This document shows, one piece after another, positions 33,291 to 42,800 of a stretch of DNA of 64,000 nucleotides. The stretch lies in the NCBI GenBank assembly GCA_037445895.1, contig JBBIJO010000004.1, positions 62,001 to 126,000 on the forward strand, written 5' to 3'. The DNA is from JBBIJO01 sp037445895. Its GTDB lineage: Bacteria; Bacteroidota; Ignavibacteria; Kapaibacteriales; UBA2268. The notes below the pieces were generated by a model. It worked only from the letters and a program-made list of their open reading frames with translations, ran no database searches and was not told where the DNA came from. The position numbers and the translations under genes are program-made. Numbering within the stretch: the stretch's first letter is position 1; the number at the start of each line of letters is the position of its first letter.

Positions 33291-34038
33291 AAAGGCTATT
33301 ATCATACTTTGTTCGCTTGTCGTTGCACTTAATTCCTTTTCCCAAACAAAAGCAAGGTTCGAACCCAATCAAATTGTTGAACTTCCGACCGCCGGGTGCT
33401 ACGAAAAAGGAACTTATGCAATACAGTTTAACAATTTCGCAAATGGCGGGGTAAGATTCTCGCTCGGCGTCTCTCCTTTCGATAATTTTGTATTGGGGGT
33501 TTCTTATGGAGGAACCAATATAATTGGGGCAGGGGATGCAACGTTCCAAAACCTTCCGGGAGTCGTTATCAAATTCAGATTTTTCGACGAAAAAGCTTCG
33601 TTCCCAGCGTTAACAATAGGAGTAAATACACAAGGCTACGGACGTTATTCTCGCGAGGCTGAACGTTTCGAAACTTATTCTGTAGGTATTTTTCTGGTAG
33701 CAAGCAAGAGTTTTACTAATCCTGTTGGCTTTTTCGATATTCACTTTGGCTTAAACTATTCTCTTGAGCCTAAACCTCGGGATAGGTCGCCAAATTTCTA
33801 TTTTGGTTTTTCGCAGGAAGCCTTACAGATTATCTCGCTTAATTTTGAATTTAACGCAACATTGGATGAACGCACCAGTCAGTTCCTTTCCAAAAAGGGA
33901 ATTATTAATGCTTCTTTGAATTTCCTTCTTACAAAAAATATCGCTGTTGGAATAATTTTCAAAGATTTACTAGCGCATTTACAAGGTGGAAAGGGAATCG
34001 AAAGGAATTTCTTCCTACAATATGTTAATTATTTTTAA
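33274..34038 (+). CDS. Outer membrane beta-barrel protein
   Basis: 254 residues. Signal peptide 1-23 (ending LNSFSQ), then alternating amphipathic strands rich in Gly and aromatic residues (NFVLGVSYGGTNIIGAG, FETYSVGIFLVASKSF, PNFYFGFSQEALQII, FKDLLAHLQGG) ending in an aromatic residue, FFLQYVNYF, as outer membrane barrels do. It overlaps the motB-like gene by 17 bases and the convergent lgt by 14. In related bacteria such proteins are sometimes labelled YjbH-like; that is uncertain here. A functional link to the MotB-like protein is possible through the shared operon. Confidence 0.8.
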   Translation: MNRVNRKAIIILCSLVVALNSFSQTKARFEPNQIVELPTAGCYEKGTYAIQFNNFANGGVRFSLGVSPFDNFVLGVSYGGTNIIGAGDATFQNLPGVVIKFRFFDEKASFPALTIGVNTQGYGRYSREAERFETYSVGIFLVASKSFTNPVGFFDIHFGLNYSLEPKPRDRSPNFYFGFSQEALQIISLNFEFNATLDERTSQFLSKKGIINASLNFLLTKNIAVGIIFKDLLAHLQGGKGIERNFFLQYVNYF

Positions 34039-34849
34039 GTGTAGTTTTTGTGCTTTTCGAACGCAAGATAAAATAAACCCCCGCAATAATGAATGGAATG
34101 CTAAGTATTTGCCCCATCGACAAAGGCAAATACTTTTCGAAATCCGCTTGGAAAGCTTTTGTAAATTCGATAAGGAAACGCGCCGAAAAGACCGAAACTA
34201 AAAACAGTCCGAAAGGTAATCCTTTATTGAGAAGTTTGTTGCTGCGATACAGTAAAAATAGGATAACGAAAATTATCAAATAGGAAATAGCTTCGTATAA
34301 TTGAGAAGGATGCACAGGGGGCGTTTGCCCGACGACCGCGCCTCTTTCGAAGACATTAAATACAATTGCCCAAGGAACGTCCGTTGGCTTGCCAATAATT
34401 TCGTGATTAAAAAAATTCCCTATACGAATAAAAGTCGATGCCAATGCAACTGGAATAGTCAATCTATCGAGGAGCCAAAGCAACTCGATATTTTTATGTT
34501 TTCGGATGAAGATCCATAAAGCAATAAAAATTCCTATTGCACCTCCGTGGCTTGCTAAACCGCCGTGCCAAACCTTTAAAATTTCGAGTGGATTGCTTAA
34601 ATAATACTCTGGTTCGTAGAATAAACAATGCCCAAGCCGAGCACCTACAACTGTTCCAACAACAATATAAAAAACGAGGCTTTCGAGTGATTTTTGTGGT
34701 TTCTTTTCGTGTTTGAAAATATAGACCATAATTTGGTAACCAATAATAAAGCCAAGAGCAAACAGAACACCATACCAGCGGATTGCAAAAGAACCAATTC
34801 TGATGAGCTCTGGGTTTGCATTCCAATGGAAAAAAACAGCAGTGTCCAT
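34025..34849 (-). CDS. lgt: Prolipoprotein diacylglyceryl transferase
   Basis: 274 residues, seven membrane segments. Family motifs: IRWYGVLFALGFIIGY, the arginine in VGARLGHCLFYEPEYYL, HGGLASHGGAIGIF with the essential His, and RIGNFFNHEIIGKPTD. Lgt adds diacylglycerol from phosphatidylglycerol to the lipobox cysteine of prolipoproteins at the inner membrane, matching the lipoproteins encoded in this window. It starts three bases after nadK, so both are likely co-transcribed. The 3' end overlaps the convergent barrel-protein gene by 14 bases. Confidence 0.96.
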   Translation of the reverse strand: MDTAVFFHWNANPELIRIGSFAIRWYGVLFALGFIIGYQIMVYIFKHEKKPQKSLESLVFYIVVGTVVGARLGHCLFYEPEYYLSNPLEILKVWHGGLASHGGAIGIFIALWIFIRKHKNIELLWLLDRLTIPVALASTFIRIGNFFNHEIIGKPTDVPWAIVFNVFERGAVVGQTPPVHPSQLYEAISYLIIFVILFLLYRSNKLLNKGLPFGLFLVSVFSARFLIEFTKAFQADFEKYLPLSMGQILSIPFIIAGVYFILRSKSTKTTLKNN

Positions 34850-34852
34850 AAA

Positions 34853-35746
34853 TTATTTGGATGTTTTTTCGTATTGTGGATTGTAGTCTATAACGTTTGC
34901 AGCCCAAAGAAGCTTTTTGCGGAGCAAATCGTAGTAAGTACTATTAGTGGGTTTAACAAGTTTAACGACATAATCAGATTTTTTGATATGTATCGTCTCA
35001 TCGTTTTGAATTGGGACGGTGATTCTACCATCGGCAACGAAATTCGCTTCCCCCGTAGGCGATTTAACGGACAAATCCAAATCGTTCGATTCAGGAATAA
35101 CCAAAGGTCTATATGTTAAAGAATGGGGTGAAATCGGAGTCAAGCAAATTACTTTTGTCGATGGAGAAAGGATTGGCCCACCACAAGATAAAGAATAGGC
35201 AGTTGAACCCGTAGGAGTTGTAACAATTAAGCCGTCGGCGCGGTAATCCCCAATATAATGATCATTGGTATAAGCAGAGACGGTAATCATACGCGAAGAA
35301 CCTCGCTTTTCGATTACAAAATCATTCAAGGCATAATATGTCAAGCCGCGGACGGTTGCTTCGAGAACGCTTCTATCGACCACCCGAAAATTACCTTCGG
35401 CGAGATCAATCAATGCTTTGTCGAGTTCAAGAACAGAATATTCAGCAAGAAAACCAAGTTTCCCAACATTGACACCCATAATGGGAATGTTGGACTTTAA
35501 AAGGAGATTAGCAGCCGAAAGCATAGTTCCGTCGCCGCCAAAGGAAATAAGAACGTCGATATAACGCTCGAACTCGATTTCTTTGATTTCGTGGAATTTA
35601 CTCGCGATTTCGGGTTTAATTTTCGAAAGGAAATCTTGCTTTGCATAACATTCAACATCCATTTTTAGCAATTTTGATGCAGCGAATTCGGCACAATCAA
35701 TTGCTTCGGGTTTGAACGAGTTCTCGTAAAGTCCAATTCTTTTCAT
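34853..35746 (-). CDS. nadK: NAD kinase
   Basis: 297 residues. The GGDGTML motif (ISFGGDGTMLSAANLL), GVNVGKLGFLAEY, the NE/D loop in LNDFVIEKRGSSRMI and the glycine-rich DGLIVTTPTGSTAYSLSCGG are all present. It phosphorylates NAD to NADP in the cytosol. Upstream (toward higher coordinates) is the tRNA-Gly gene with its own terminator at 35791-35829; the nadK promoter must lie in that short gap. Followed at three bases by lgt. Confidence 0.96.
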   Translation of the reverse strand: MKRIGLYENSFKPEAIDCAEFAASKLLKMDVECYAKQDFLSKIKPEIASKFHEIKEIEFERYIDVLISFGGDGTMLSAANLLLKSNIPIMGVNVGKLGFLAEYSVLELDKALIDLAEGNFRVVDRSVLEATVRGLTYYALNDFVIEKRGSSRMITVSAYTNDHYIGDYRADGLIVTTPTGSTAYSLSCGGPILSPSTKVICLTPISPHSLTYRPLVIPESNDLDLSVKSPTGEANFVADGRITVPIQNDETIHIKKSDYVVKLVKPTNSTYYDLLRKKLLWAANVIDYNPQYEKTSK

Positions 35747-35790
35747 AGTTGAAATAAATTTACCAACTCAAAATTACGTAAATATTGAAA

Positions 35791-35829
35791 AATAAAAAAG
35801 CCTTGCCATCGGGGGGGTGATAGCAAGGC
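35791..35829 (-). terminator. Intrinsic terminator of tRNA-Gly
   Basis: On the reverse strand GCCTTGCTATC (from 35829) pairs with GATGGCAAGGC (to 35800), C-rich loop, and a run of T (complement of 35791-35799) follows. It ends the tRNA transcript before nadK. Confidence 0.85.
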
Positions 35830-35869
35830 ATGCAGCATAACGAGGAAGTGACGGCTGGGGAAACCGTCG

Positions 35870-35942
<73 letters not shown>

Positions 35943-36015
35943 TTATCAAAGAAACCCTTCCTATTGGGGCTACAAAATTAATACATTTTTTTGAATTTTC
36001 CAAATTTTCCCCAAC

Positions 36016-36642
36016 TTAAAATCTCTTTTCAAAGATCTCAATGCAAAATTTCTTCACTAAATTGAAATCAATTTCTGTGCCAATTTCCTTCGAAATCGAT
36101 GTTACCGATTTATCTTTTATCCCGCACGGAATTATATAATTAAATTCTTCGAGATTATTACTAACATTCAAAGCAAAGCCATGCGATGTTACCCAGCGAG
36201 AACAGTGCATACCGATTGCGCAAATTTTACGATTTCCATCTACCCAAACTCCTGTTAATCCTTCGACTCTTTGACCGTTAATGTTGAATTTATAAAGAAG
36301 TTCGATTATTGTATCCTCGATTTCCCGAAGAAACCAATGCAAATCTTGGCGAAAATTAACCAGATTGAAAATCGGGTAACCAACGAGTTGCTTCGGATTA
36401 TGAAGAGTTACGTCTCCACCTCTGTCGTTGTAAACAACTCGGATGCCTTTTTGTTCCAAAAATTTCGTTGGGAGAAGGATATTATTGCCTCGCCCAGCTC
36501 GTCCAACAGTTATCACTGTTGGGTGCTCGCAAACAACGAAAACATTTCGTTCGGGTTCGTTTTGAAGTTCACCCACAAGTTGGCGCTGTCGCTTCCAAGC
36601 CTCCTCGTAATCGATTAAGCCCCAATCTTGAATCTCGAGCAT
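36016..36642 (-). CDS. lipB: Octanoyltransferase LipB
   Basis: 208 residues. Seen: the N-terminal GLIDYEEAWKRQRQL, EHPTVITVGRAG, NDRGGDVTLHNPKQLVGYPI with the RGGxxT-H motif, the lysine in RKICAIGM, and the nucleophilic cysteine in YIIPCGIKDKSVTS. It transfers octanoate from acyl carrier protein to lipoyl domains in lipoate synthesis, which also serves the glycine cleavage system (gcvT is at 47 kb). Five bases separate it from the PorV/PorQ-like gene upstream; the thioesterase gene is before that. Confidence 0.96.
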   Translation of the reverse strand: MLEIQDWGLIDYEEAWKRQRQLVGELQNEPERNVFVVCEHPTVITVGRAGRGNNILLPTKFLEQKGIRVVYNDRGGDVTLHNPKQLVGYPIFNLVNFRQDLHWFLREIEDTIIELLYKFNINGQRVEGLTGVWVDGNRKICAIGMHCSRWVTSHGFALNVSNNLEEFNYIIPCGIKDKSVTSISKEIGTEIDFNLVKKFCIEIFEKRF

Positions 36643-36647
36643 TGTTG

Positions 36648-37580
36648 TTAAATATCGTAATATATGCTAAAACGATGGAAAATTGCCGACGGGCCTACTT
36701 GCGAAACCGCATAGTCAAAATTCAAAATTTCCTTGACTTTTATTCCCACACCAGCATTGAAGCCCGAAAAGCTTTTGTCCTTTGTTGAACTCGAATACTT
36801 TCTAATATTATTATCGTATCCTAAACGCAAATTAACATACTTACCAATATCGAATTCGCCGCCGATTGTAAACTTTAAGAATTTATCGAAAAATTTGTTT
36901 GTTTGGTCGGCAAGATTAACAAAGCTAAAGTTCAAAAGCAACGGCAATCCACGTAACCGATGACTCACCCCAATGCGGATGTCCAAAGGCAACGATTCTC
37001 TTGTTCCGGTGAAAGTTGAAAGCTGAGTTCCAACGTTTAAAATTGAAACTCCAATATTTGTGCGCTTTTCTGGGAGTTCAAACAAAAGCCCAACGTCGAT
37101 GGCAAAAGCAAACGACGCATACTTTTCGATTGAAGAGGATATAAATTTCAAAGTGCCGCCATAATAGAGATTCGTATCTAATTTATTTGCATACGAAATG
37201 CCGAAAGCAATATCATTAGCTGTGAAAGTTCCTTTCGATTGTCCCAGTTTATCGCTACCATCGAAAGAGCCATAATTTGTGAAAAGTAGTGAACCAGCAA
37301 AATTTCCAATATTTTCCCATTTATGGTTAAATGTAACGGTTCCAGAATTGACATCGAGCACGTGCTTGAAAAAAGTAAAGGAGAAGTTTTTGCTCGTGTT
37401 TGTAGCAACACTTGCCGGGTTGAAGAACAAAGCCGATGGGTCGTCGGTCATCGAAACAAAAGCTCCGCCGAGCCCTGCCGAACGAGCACTCCCAGCATAC
37501 CGAAGAAAATTGAACGAAGTTTCGGCTCGACAAACAAAGCCAGGCAAAGCCAATAGAAGCAACAAAAGAACCTTTTTCAT
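36648..37580 (-). CDS. PorV/PorQ family outer membrane protein (T9SS-related)
   Basis: 310 residues from the ATG at 37580-37578, which gives a clean signal peptide MKKVLLLLLLALPGFVCRA; a start four codons upstream is possible. The hallmark follows: FNFLRYAGSARSAGLGGAFV and TDDPSALFFNPASVA, the N-terminal signature of the PorV/PorQ/UPF0164 barrel family. The rest is amphipathic strands and ends with FHRFSIYYDI. PorV and PorQ are T9SS outer membrane subunits that receive and attach cargo with C-terminal sorting domains, of which three are in this window; which of the two this is, if either, cannot be settled by eye. Confidence 0.85.
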   Translation of the reverse strand: MKKVLLLLLLALPGFVCRAETSFNFLRYAGSARSAGLGGAFVSMTDDPSALFFNPASVATNTSKNFSFTFFKHVLDVNSGTVTFNHKWENIGNFAGSLLFTNYGSFDGSDKLGQSKGTFTANDIAFGISYANKLDTNLYYGGTLKFISSSIEKYASFAFAIDVGLLFELPEKRTNIGVSILNVGTQLSTFTGTRESLPLDIRIGVSHRLRGLPLLLNFSFVNLADQTNKFFDKFLKFTIGGEFDIGKYVNLRLGYDNNIRKYSSSTKDKSFSGFNAGVGIKVKEILNFDYAVSQVGPSAIFHRFSIYYDI

Positions 37581-37585
37581 TTTAA

Positions 37586-38050
37586 TTACCATATTATTTG
37601 TTTTTTCAATTTATCGAGAAAAAATTTTGGGGGTTTCACAGCACGAAAACCATCGATTCTAACAAAAGTATGTATTGTATGTCCACAAGCAATTTCCTTG
37701 CCTTCGCAAAAAATTTGATAGTCGAATCGAATCCGAGAGCCAACGTTGTGTGGATTGAATCGTGTAGCAATATTCAGCAAATCATCGTAATGTGCGGTTC
37801 CTTTCCATTCGACTTTTGCTTCGAGCAAAGGAAGAAGAAATCCATTGCTTTCGAAATCTTTATATGGAATTCCGAAATGGCGCATCAACTCAGTCCTCCC
37901 AATTTCAAAATAGCGAAGATAATTCCCATTGTAAACAATCCCCATTTTGTCTGTGTCGGCATATCGAACACGAATTTGGAATGTATGTTCCCAAAACAAG
38001 TTGGTAGCAATATTGTTTTCTCGGGTTATATTGTTTTCGTTGGAAATCAT
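37586..38050 (-). CDS. Acyl-CoA thioesterase, YbgC/4HBT type
   Basis: 154 residues from the ATG at 38050-38048. The hotdog-fold signature RVRYADTDKMGIVYNGNYLR and YFEIGRTELMR holds the catalytic aspartate (YADTD). Such enzymes hydrolyse short or medium acyl-CoA. In proteobacteria ybgC sits in the tol-pal cluster; here it is the first gene of a thioesterase-porQ-lipB cluster with five-base gaps. A longer frame upstream exists but adds a basic segment without similarity. Confidence 0.92.
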   Translation of the reverse strand: MISNENNITRENNIATNLFWEHTFQIRVRYADTDKMGIVYNGNYLRYFEIGRTELMRHFGIPYKDFESNGFLLPLLEAKVEWKGTAHYDDLLNIATRFNPHNVGSRIRFDYQIFCEGKEIACGHTIHTFVRIDGFRAVKPPKFFLDKLKKQIIW

Positions 38051-38284
38051 ACGTTTTCTCCTTCGAGTAAATACAAAGGTAATAAAAATTTCATATAACA
38101 TTTCCGAATAAAAGGAGTTGCCGAAACATAGAGAAGCCTTTTATCTGCTATTGTGTGCCTCGAAAAGCAAGGTTGCAAAGCAGCCGAATAGTTTGGATTG
38201 GCAGTTCTTATTTCGTCGAAGGTTTCCATAGTGCATAAATGTCCGAGAATTTTTTATGTCCCGATTTTATTCATTTCCAGATAC
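38051..38284. other. Intergenic region, nothing recognised
   Basis: About 230 bases between the thioesterase start and the small frame behind moxR. It holds the promoter of the thioesterase-porQ-lipB cluster. No coding frame or strong hairpin seen. Confidence 0.5.
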
Positions 38285-38449
38285 TTACTTTCTCATTTTG
38301 GCGCGGTTTAATCGATACCATTCCTTTTGCCCCATTTCGTTATAAACCATATTGATGTTGTAATTCCATATCATATATGGTAATAATTTAAGATTGGTTG
38401 TCTTTTTTTGCATTAGCGACCACTTCCAACTTATGTGTAATCTAAACAT
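38285..38449 (-). CDS. Possible small protein downstream of moxR
   Basis: A 54-residue open frame that starts one base after the moxR stop codon (ATG at 38449-38447). The product is basic and rich in Trp, Asn and Met (ISWKWSLMQKKTTN, NMVYNEMGQKEWYRLNRAKM). No family is recognised. The position immediately behind moxR and the absence of stops in an AT-rich stretch are the only support; it may be a chance frame. Confidence 0.3.
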   Translation of the reverse strand: MFRLHISWKWSLMQKKTTNLKLLPYMIWNYNINMVYNEMGQKEWYRLNRAKMRK

Positions 38450-38450
38450 A

Positions 38451-39440
38451 TCATTTTGCATCGGCAAGAAGTTTTTCGATGATGTGTGGTGTTGGAATAT
38501 TTTCTGCTTCGGCATTAAAGTTTGTTACCAATCGATGCCGCAAAACGGGCAAAGCAACAGCGCGAACGTCGTCAATCTCGGGGGTATAGCGACCCTGCAT
38601 TGCTGAACGTGCCTTCGCTCCAAGAATCAAATATTGCGAAGCACGAGGTCCAGCACCGTAACTAATATAATCCTTAATGTATTTTGGGGATTCGCCATTT
38701 GGACGTGTCGAACGCACAAGACGAACCGCATAGTTGACAACATTATCGGCAACTGGGATTTTTCGAATCAGGTCTTGCAATTCTATTATTTCGTCGTTGT
38801 GCAAAACTTTATCGACCTTTTGGGTAATCAAAGAAGTTGTGTTTTGAACAATTTCGACTTCTTCTTCGAAATTGGGATAATCCAACCAAAGGTTGAACAT
38901 AAAACGGTCGAGTTGGGCTTCGGGCAGTGGATACGTTCCCTCTTGTTCGATTGGGTTTTGTGTGGCAAGAACAAAAAATGGCTCGCTAAGTTTGTATGTG
39001 GTTCCTGCGGCAGTTACTTCGTGTTCTTGCATTGCTTCGAGCAAAGCAGACTGAGTCTTGGGGGGAGTTCTGTTAATTTCGTCGGCAAGAATAATATTTG
39101 CAAAAATTGGACCTTTAACAAATTTAAAACTTTTATTTCCTGTTGAAATATTCTCTTCAATTATTTCTGTTCCAGTTATATCCGATGGCATAAGGTCGGG
39201 AGTAAATTGAATACGGCTGAATTTTAAATCCAAAGCGCTCGCAAGAGTTCGTATCATTAAAGTTTTGGCTAATCCCGGAACTCCAATCAGCAAACAATTG
39301 CCACGAGCAAACAGTCCCATTATCAATTGTTCGACGATAGACTTTTGTCCGACAATGACTTTTGCGACTTCCCGTTGAACATTTGCAATGGACTCGGAAA
39401 AATATTTCAGTTGTTCGATTTCGTTCGCTTCTTTCAACAT
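38451..39440 (-). CDS. MoxR family AAA+ ATPase
   Basis: 329 residues. Walker A GVPGLAKTL, Walker B IILADEINRTPPKTQSALLE, sensor 1 FVLATQNPIEQEGTYPLPEA and an arginine-finger region QLDRFMFNLWLDYP are typical of MoxR. These cytosolic ATPases act as chaperones for VWA-domain proteins. In Bacteroidota moxR usually heads the bat operon; here the BatB/BatC genes lie 20 kb away. The reverse-strand transcript begins in the 39441-39520 region. Confidence 0.95.
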   Translation of the reverse strand: MLKEANEIEQLKYFSESIANVQREVAKVIVGQKSIVEQLIMGLFARGNCLLIGVPGLAKTLMIRTLASALDLKFSRIQFTPDLMPSDITGTEIIEENISTGNKSFKFVKGPIFANIILADEINRTPPKTQSALLEAMQEHEVTAAGTTYKLSEPFFVLATQNPIEQEGTYPLPEAQLDRFMFNLWLDYPNFEEEVEIVQNTTSLITQKVDKVLHNDEIIELQDLIRKIPVADNVVNYAVRLVRSTRPNGESPKYIKDYISYGAGPRASQYLILGAKARSAMQGRYTPEIDDVRAVALPVLRHRLVTNFNAEAENIPTPHIIEKLLADAK

Positions 39441-39522
39441 AACTACTCGAAATTAAAAATGAAATTGACGAGTTGCTCGAAGCAAAATTGAACACCAATG
39501 AAAAATAAATAATATTTCTACG

Positions 39523-39561
39523 AAAAAAGAGTGTGCATCGAAAATCTTTCGTTGCACACTC
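39523..39561 (-). terminator. Strong terminator-like hairpin
   Basis: GAGTGTGCA (39529-39537) and TGCACACTC (39553-39561) pair perfectly, and the loop holds CGAAA-ATC-TTTCG, giving a 14-base-pair rod. On the reverse strand it is followed by TTTTTT, so it can end transcripts that arrive from the glycosyltransferase gene before moxR begins. Confidence 0.75.
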
Positions 39562-39871
39562 CATTGAGAAACTAAAATGAAAAAAATACAAAAACTAAAT
39601 TAACATTTTTTTTATTTTTTTGGAAGTGTTAACATAATAAATCTACTGTTGTGATTGCCCGAACTTTAAACGTATTAGATTAAACTTTGCTTCATATCCA
39701 ACCAAAGTTGGAATCCAAAAGTAAATTGGAGTAACAAATGTCGCCTCGGTCTATTCATAATTCGTCATCACCATTTTCAACCGTGTGTCGAAGGTATTAA
39801 TCTTGGGGAAATCTGTGAATTGTAACTATTCCCCGACTTTTAAAGATTTGAATTAAATATCAAATATTGGT
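39562..39871. other. 310-base gap between the glycosyltransferase stop and its likely terminator
   Basis: Reverse-strand transcripts from the glycosyltransferase gene would cross this stretch before the terminator at 39523-39561. It holds two modest hairpins: GGGGAA/TTCCCC (39815-39844) and TCCAAC-CAAA-GTTGGA (39697-39712). No protein frame is supported. It may be a long 3' UTR or a small RNA. Confidence 0.4.
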
Positions 39872-42800
39872 CTAGCTAATTGTTGTTAGTATTTCCTTTG
39901 CTTCCTGATTGTCGGGTTCGAGTTTTAGAGTCCAGCCGAGCATTCTTTTAGCCTCGTCGAAATCTTTGACTCGAAGGAAGCATTTCGCTGCACCTAAAAA
40001 TGCGAGTGAGTTGTTGGGGTTAAGTCTTTTTGCTTCTGTGAAAAGTTGCAAACCGCTATCGTAATCGTTCATTTCGAGCATAATATTGCCCATATCGACA
40101 AAAAGGACATCCAGCGAATACCCAAGAACGGAATCGAATCGTTCGTCTTTCCAGCGAGCAACCAAGTCGGAATATTTTTCTAATGCAGAAACAATATCGC
40201 CTTCGTTTTGAAGTATTTTTGCTTCTATATATAATGTGTCGATATTATTTGGTTCGCTTTGTCTTACTTTTTCAAGGTAAGACTTTACATTTTCTAGATT
40301 GGCAAGCAGAAATTCTGTGATTGCCATTCTTAGATAAAGAAAAATCTTATATTTTTCGTTTAGCGATTCGATATTAGGAATAATTCGATGATATAAGTCT
40401 TTTGCCTGTTCGAGGCGACTGCTGCTGAAAAATTCTTCTGCTTCGCCGAGCAGGATTTGCTCGTCACATTTGTCAGTCAGCGTTTCGAAGGATTTTTGAG
40501 CAATTCCTTTCCCATAAAGAGCGTCGATTCTACTTAGAATCTTCAATGTCGAGCGTTTCCAAGTCCAAAGCGTTCGGGCATACTTCGAAGCAATTAATCC
40601 TCGAACAGTAATATCCGATGGATTTTGATAAATTGCACGCATCAGCCCGGAAAGATAATCTCCGTCGGGTTCAAGGATAAAAGCTTCACCAACAAGTGGG
40701 TCGTTGTCGATTTGGCTGCCTATTGAAATTTTATACGAAGGGATTTTCCACGCAAAGGAATCAAGGACAAAATCTTCTGTGGCTCCATTTTGAGTAACTA
40801 TGACGGGTAAACCACAAGCCATTGCTTCCAAAGTTGGCAACGAAAATCCCTCGCCACGATAAGGAGAAACGAAAACATCGCAAGCACGAAATAGACTTGC
40901 TATTTCCTCTTCGGCTAAATAATCCTTGATATAAATAATTTCTGGGGTATTCGGTGTTCGTTTAATGGTTTCGATTTGCTCTTCGGCAGTTTGGCCCTTG
41001 TAAAACGACTCGGTCCCCATATCTTTGACGACAAGTGTAACATTGTCCTTCGAGGTAAATGTGCTTACGTAACTTTGAAGTAAAATGTCGATACCCTTCC
41101 GATATGTAGTTCCCCCGACGTAAAGGAATTTTAAACGTTTGTCTGTATTTAAACGGAATATTTTGCCTTTGGGTTGAAAGAGTTCGGGGTCGATTCCATT
41201 CGGAATTACCTGAATTCTGTTAAAATCGAGTCCACTATTAATGAATGCTTGGCGTGTATAATTCGATGGAACCCATAGTTCGTCGGCATTCTTGAATATT
41301 TCTACGAAGCGTCGCGGGAGAGTTGTAAATTCCCAAGGTTGCATAATTACCCATTTGGCACCTTGTGGAGCATCCGCTTTGGGGGGCCATTGGTGACGAA
41401 TCCACAGATAAGGTAATTTTTTTACCTCCATTGGGGGTTCTTGCTTGTATCTAATATCGTATCGAGCAAGTTTTTCATATTTTACATTTCCCGCCGGTTG
41501 AAATTGCTCGGCTTCGTATGGAATAATTGTAACCTCTACTTGCCCACTATCAATTAAGTTAGAGCAATGCTCCCTATTGATTAAAGCAAGAGAATGGTAA
41601 ACAAATTGCGAACCTTCCCAAACCACGTTTAGGCAGGGTGTAGATTTCGCGTGGGATTCAGAAGCCGAAGGTTTTTTGGAGAATAGTAAGTTCTCTTCCA
41701 TTCTTGTCTCGCCTTTAATGTTGTTTTTGCTTTCTTCAATATTTTCTGTGCTCGTAGAATACTCAATCAATTCTCGAAGGTCGGTTATTTCGAACTCTTT
41801 TGATTGGGTCTCAATTTCTTCGGATTCTGGGATAGGTTGTTTCTGTGTTAGTTGTTCCTTTTCTCTTTGTTCGTCCATAAATTCCTCCAATGTAACCGGC
41901 TTGCGTGCTTTAAATTCGATTTCGTAGCGGGTAAAATCATTTGTATCTTCTTTTATTTCCAGACGAATAACTTCGAACCCAGCAGTTTGAAAGTGCCTAT
42001 GAACGTCAGCCGGTAGGAATTTTTCACCGATGGAAGGAATTTGAATTTTTTTCTCTTGTTGAAGCAGTTTGGGTGTTATTAAGAGTTCGTATTCCCTTGC
42101 CGTTATAGGGACTTTATTACAAAGTGCATTGTAAATTTTGAGAATATGCTCAATGTAATCATTGAACGAATGAAGAGGGAGAAGCGATTGCCGCATCGCC
42201 TCCATTTTATCTCGATTTAGGTTGCAATAATGAATTGTGGCAACAAGGGCGTCAACAGAGTCGTGTTCGTAAAGGAGACCGTTGACTCCATCGACAACGA
42301 AATCGGGAACACCTCCAATATTGGCTGCTACGAGCGGAAGTCGCATTGCATTCATTTCGAGGAGAGCAAGAGGGGCACAATCTTCCCATATACTCGGGAA
42401 AATCCCTATGTCGCTCGATGTAGCAATTTCCTCTAACATTTCGGGTTTGTATTCACCATGGAATTGGATAATATGTTTTTTGTCGATTTGTTGGAGTTGA
42501 GCGAGGTATTTATTGCTAACAAATCCATAAATATGGAATTCCACATCGTTTGGAATAAAATATTGGGCTGCTTTGGCAAGGATGTGGGCTCCTTTGTGTG
42601 GCATTACGCCACCAATCGAAACATATCGCAATCGTTCGGGGAGGCGTCTTGTCCCTTCCGATTTTAGTTTTTCGCTTTGCCAGATTTTATCGACAATTGG
42701 GTGGACTTGGTGGACAACAGCGATTTTTTCGTTTGCACCCGAAAATTCCGTTAGCAGTTCTTTTTGCCTACGGGAAACAGCAAGCGTGATGTCCACCCAC

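Noticed and set aside
41676..41927. Frameshift or separate genes in the middle of the glycosyltransferase
   Set aside because: The frame is continuous through the low-complexity linker, and the forward-strand frames there are shadows.
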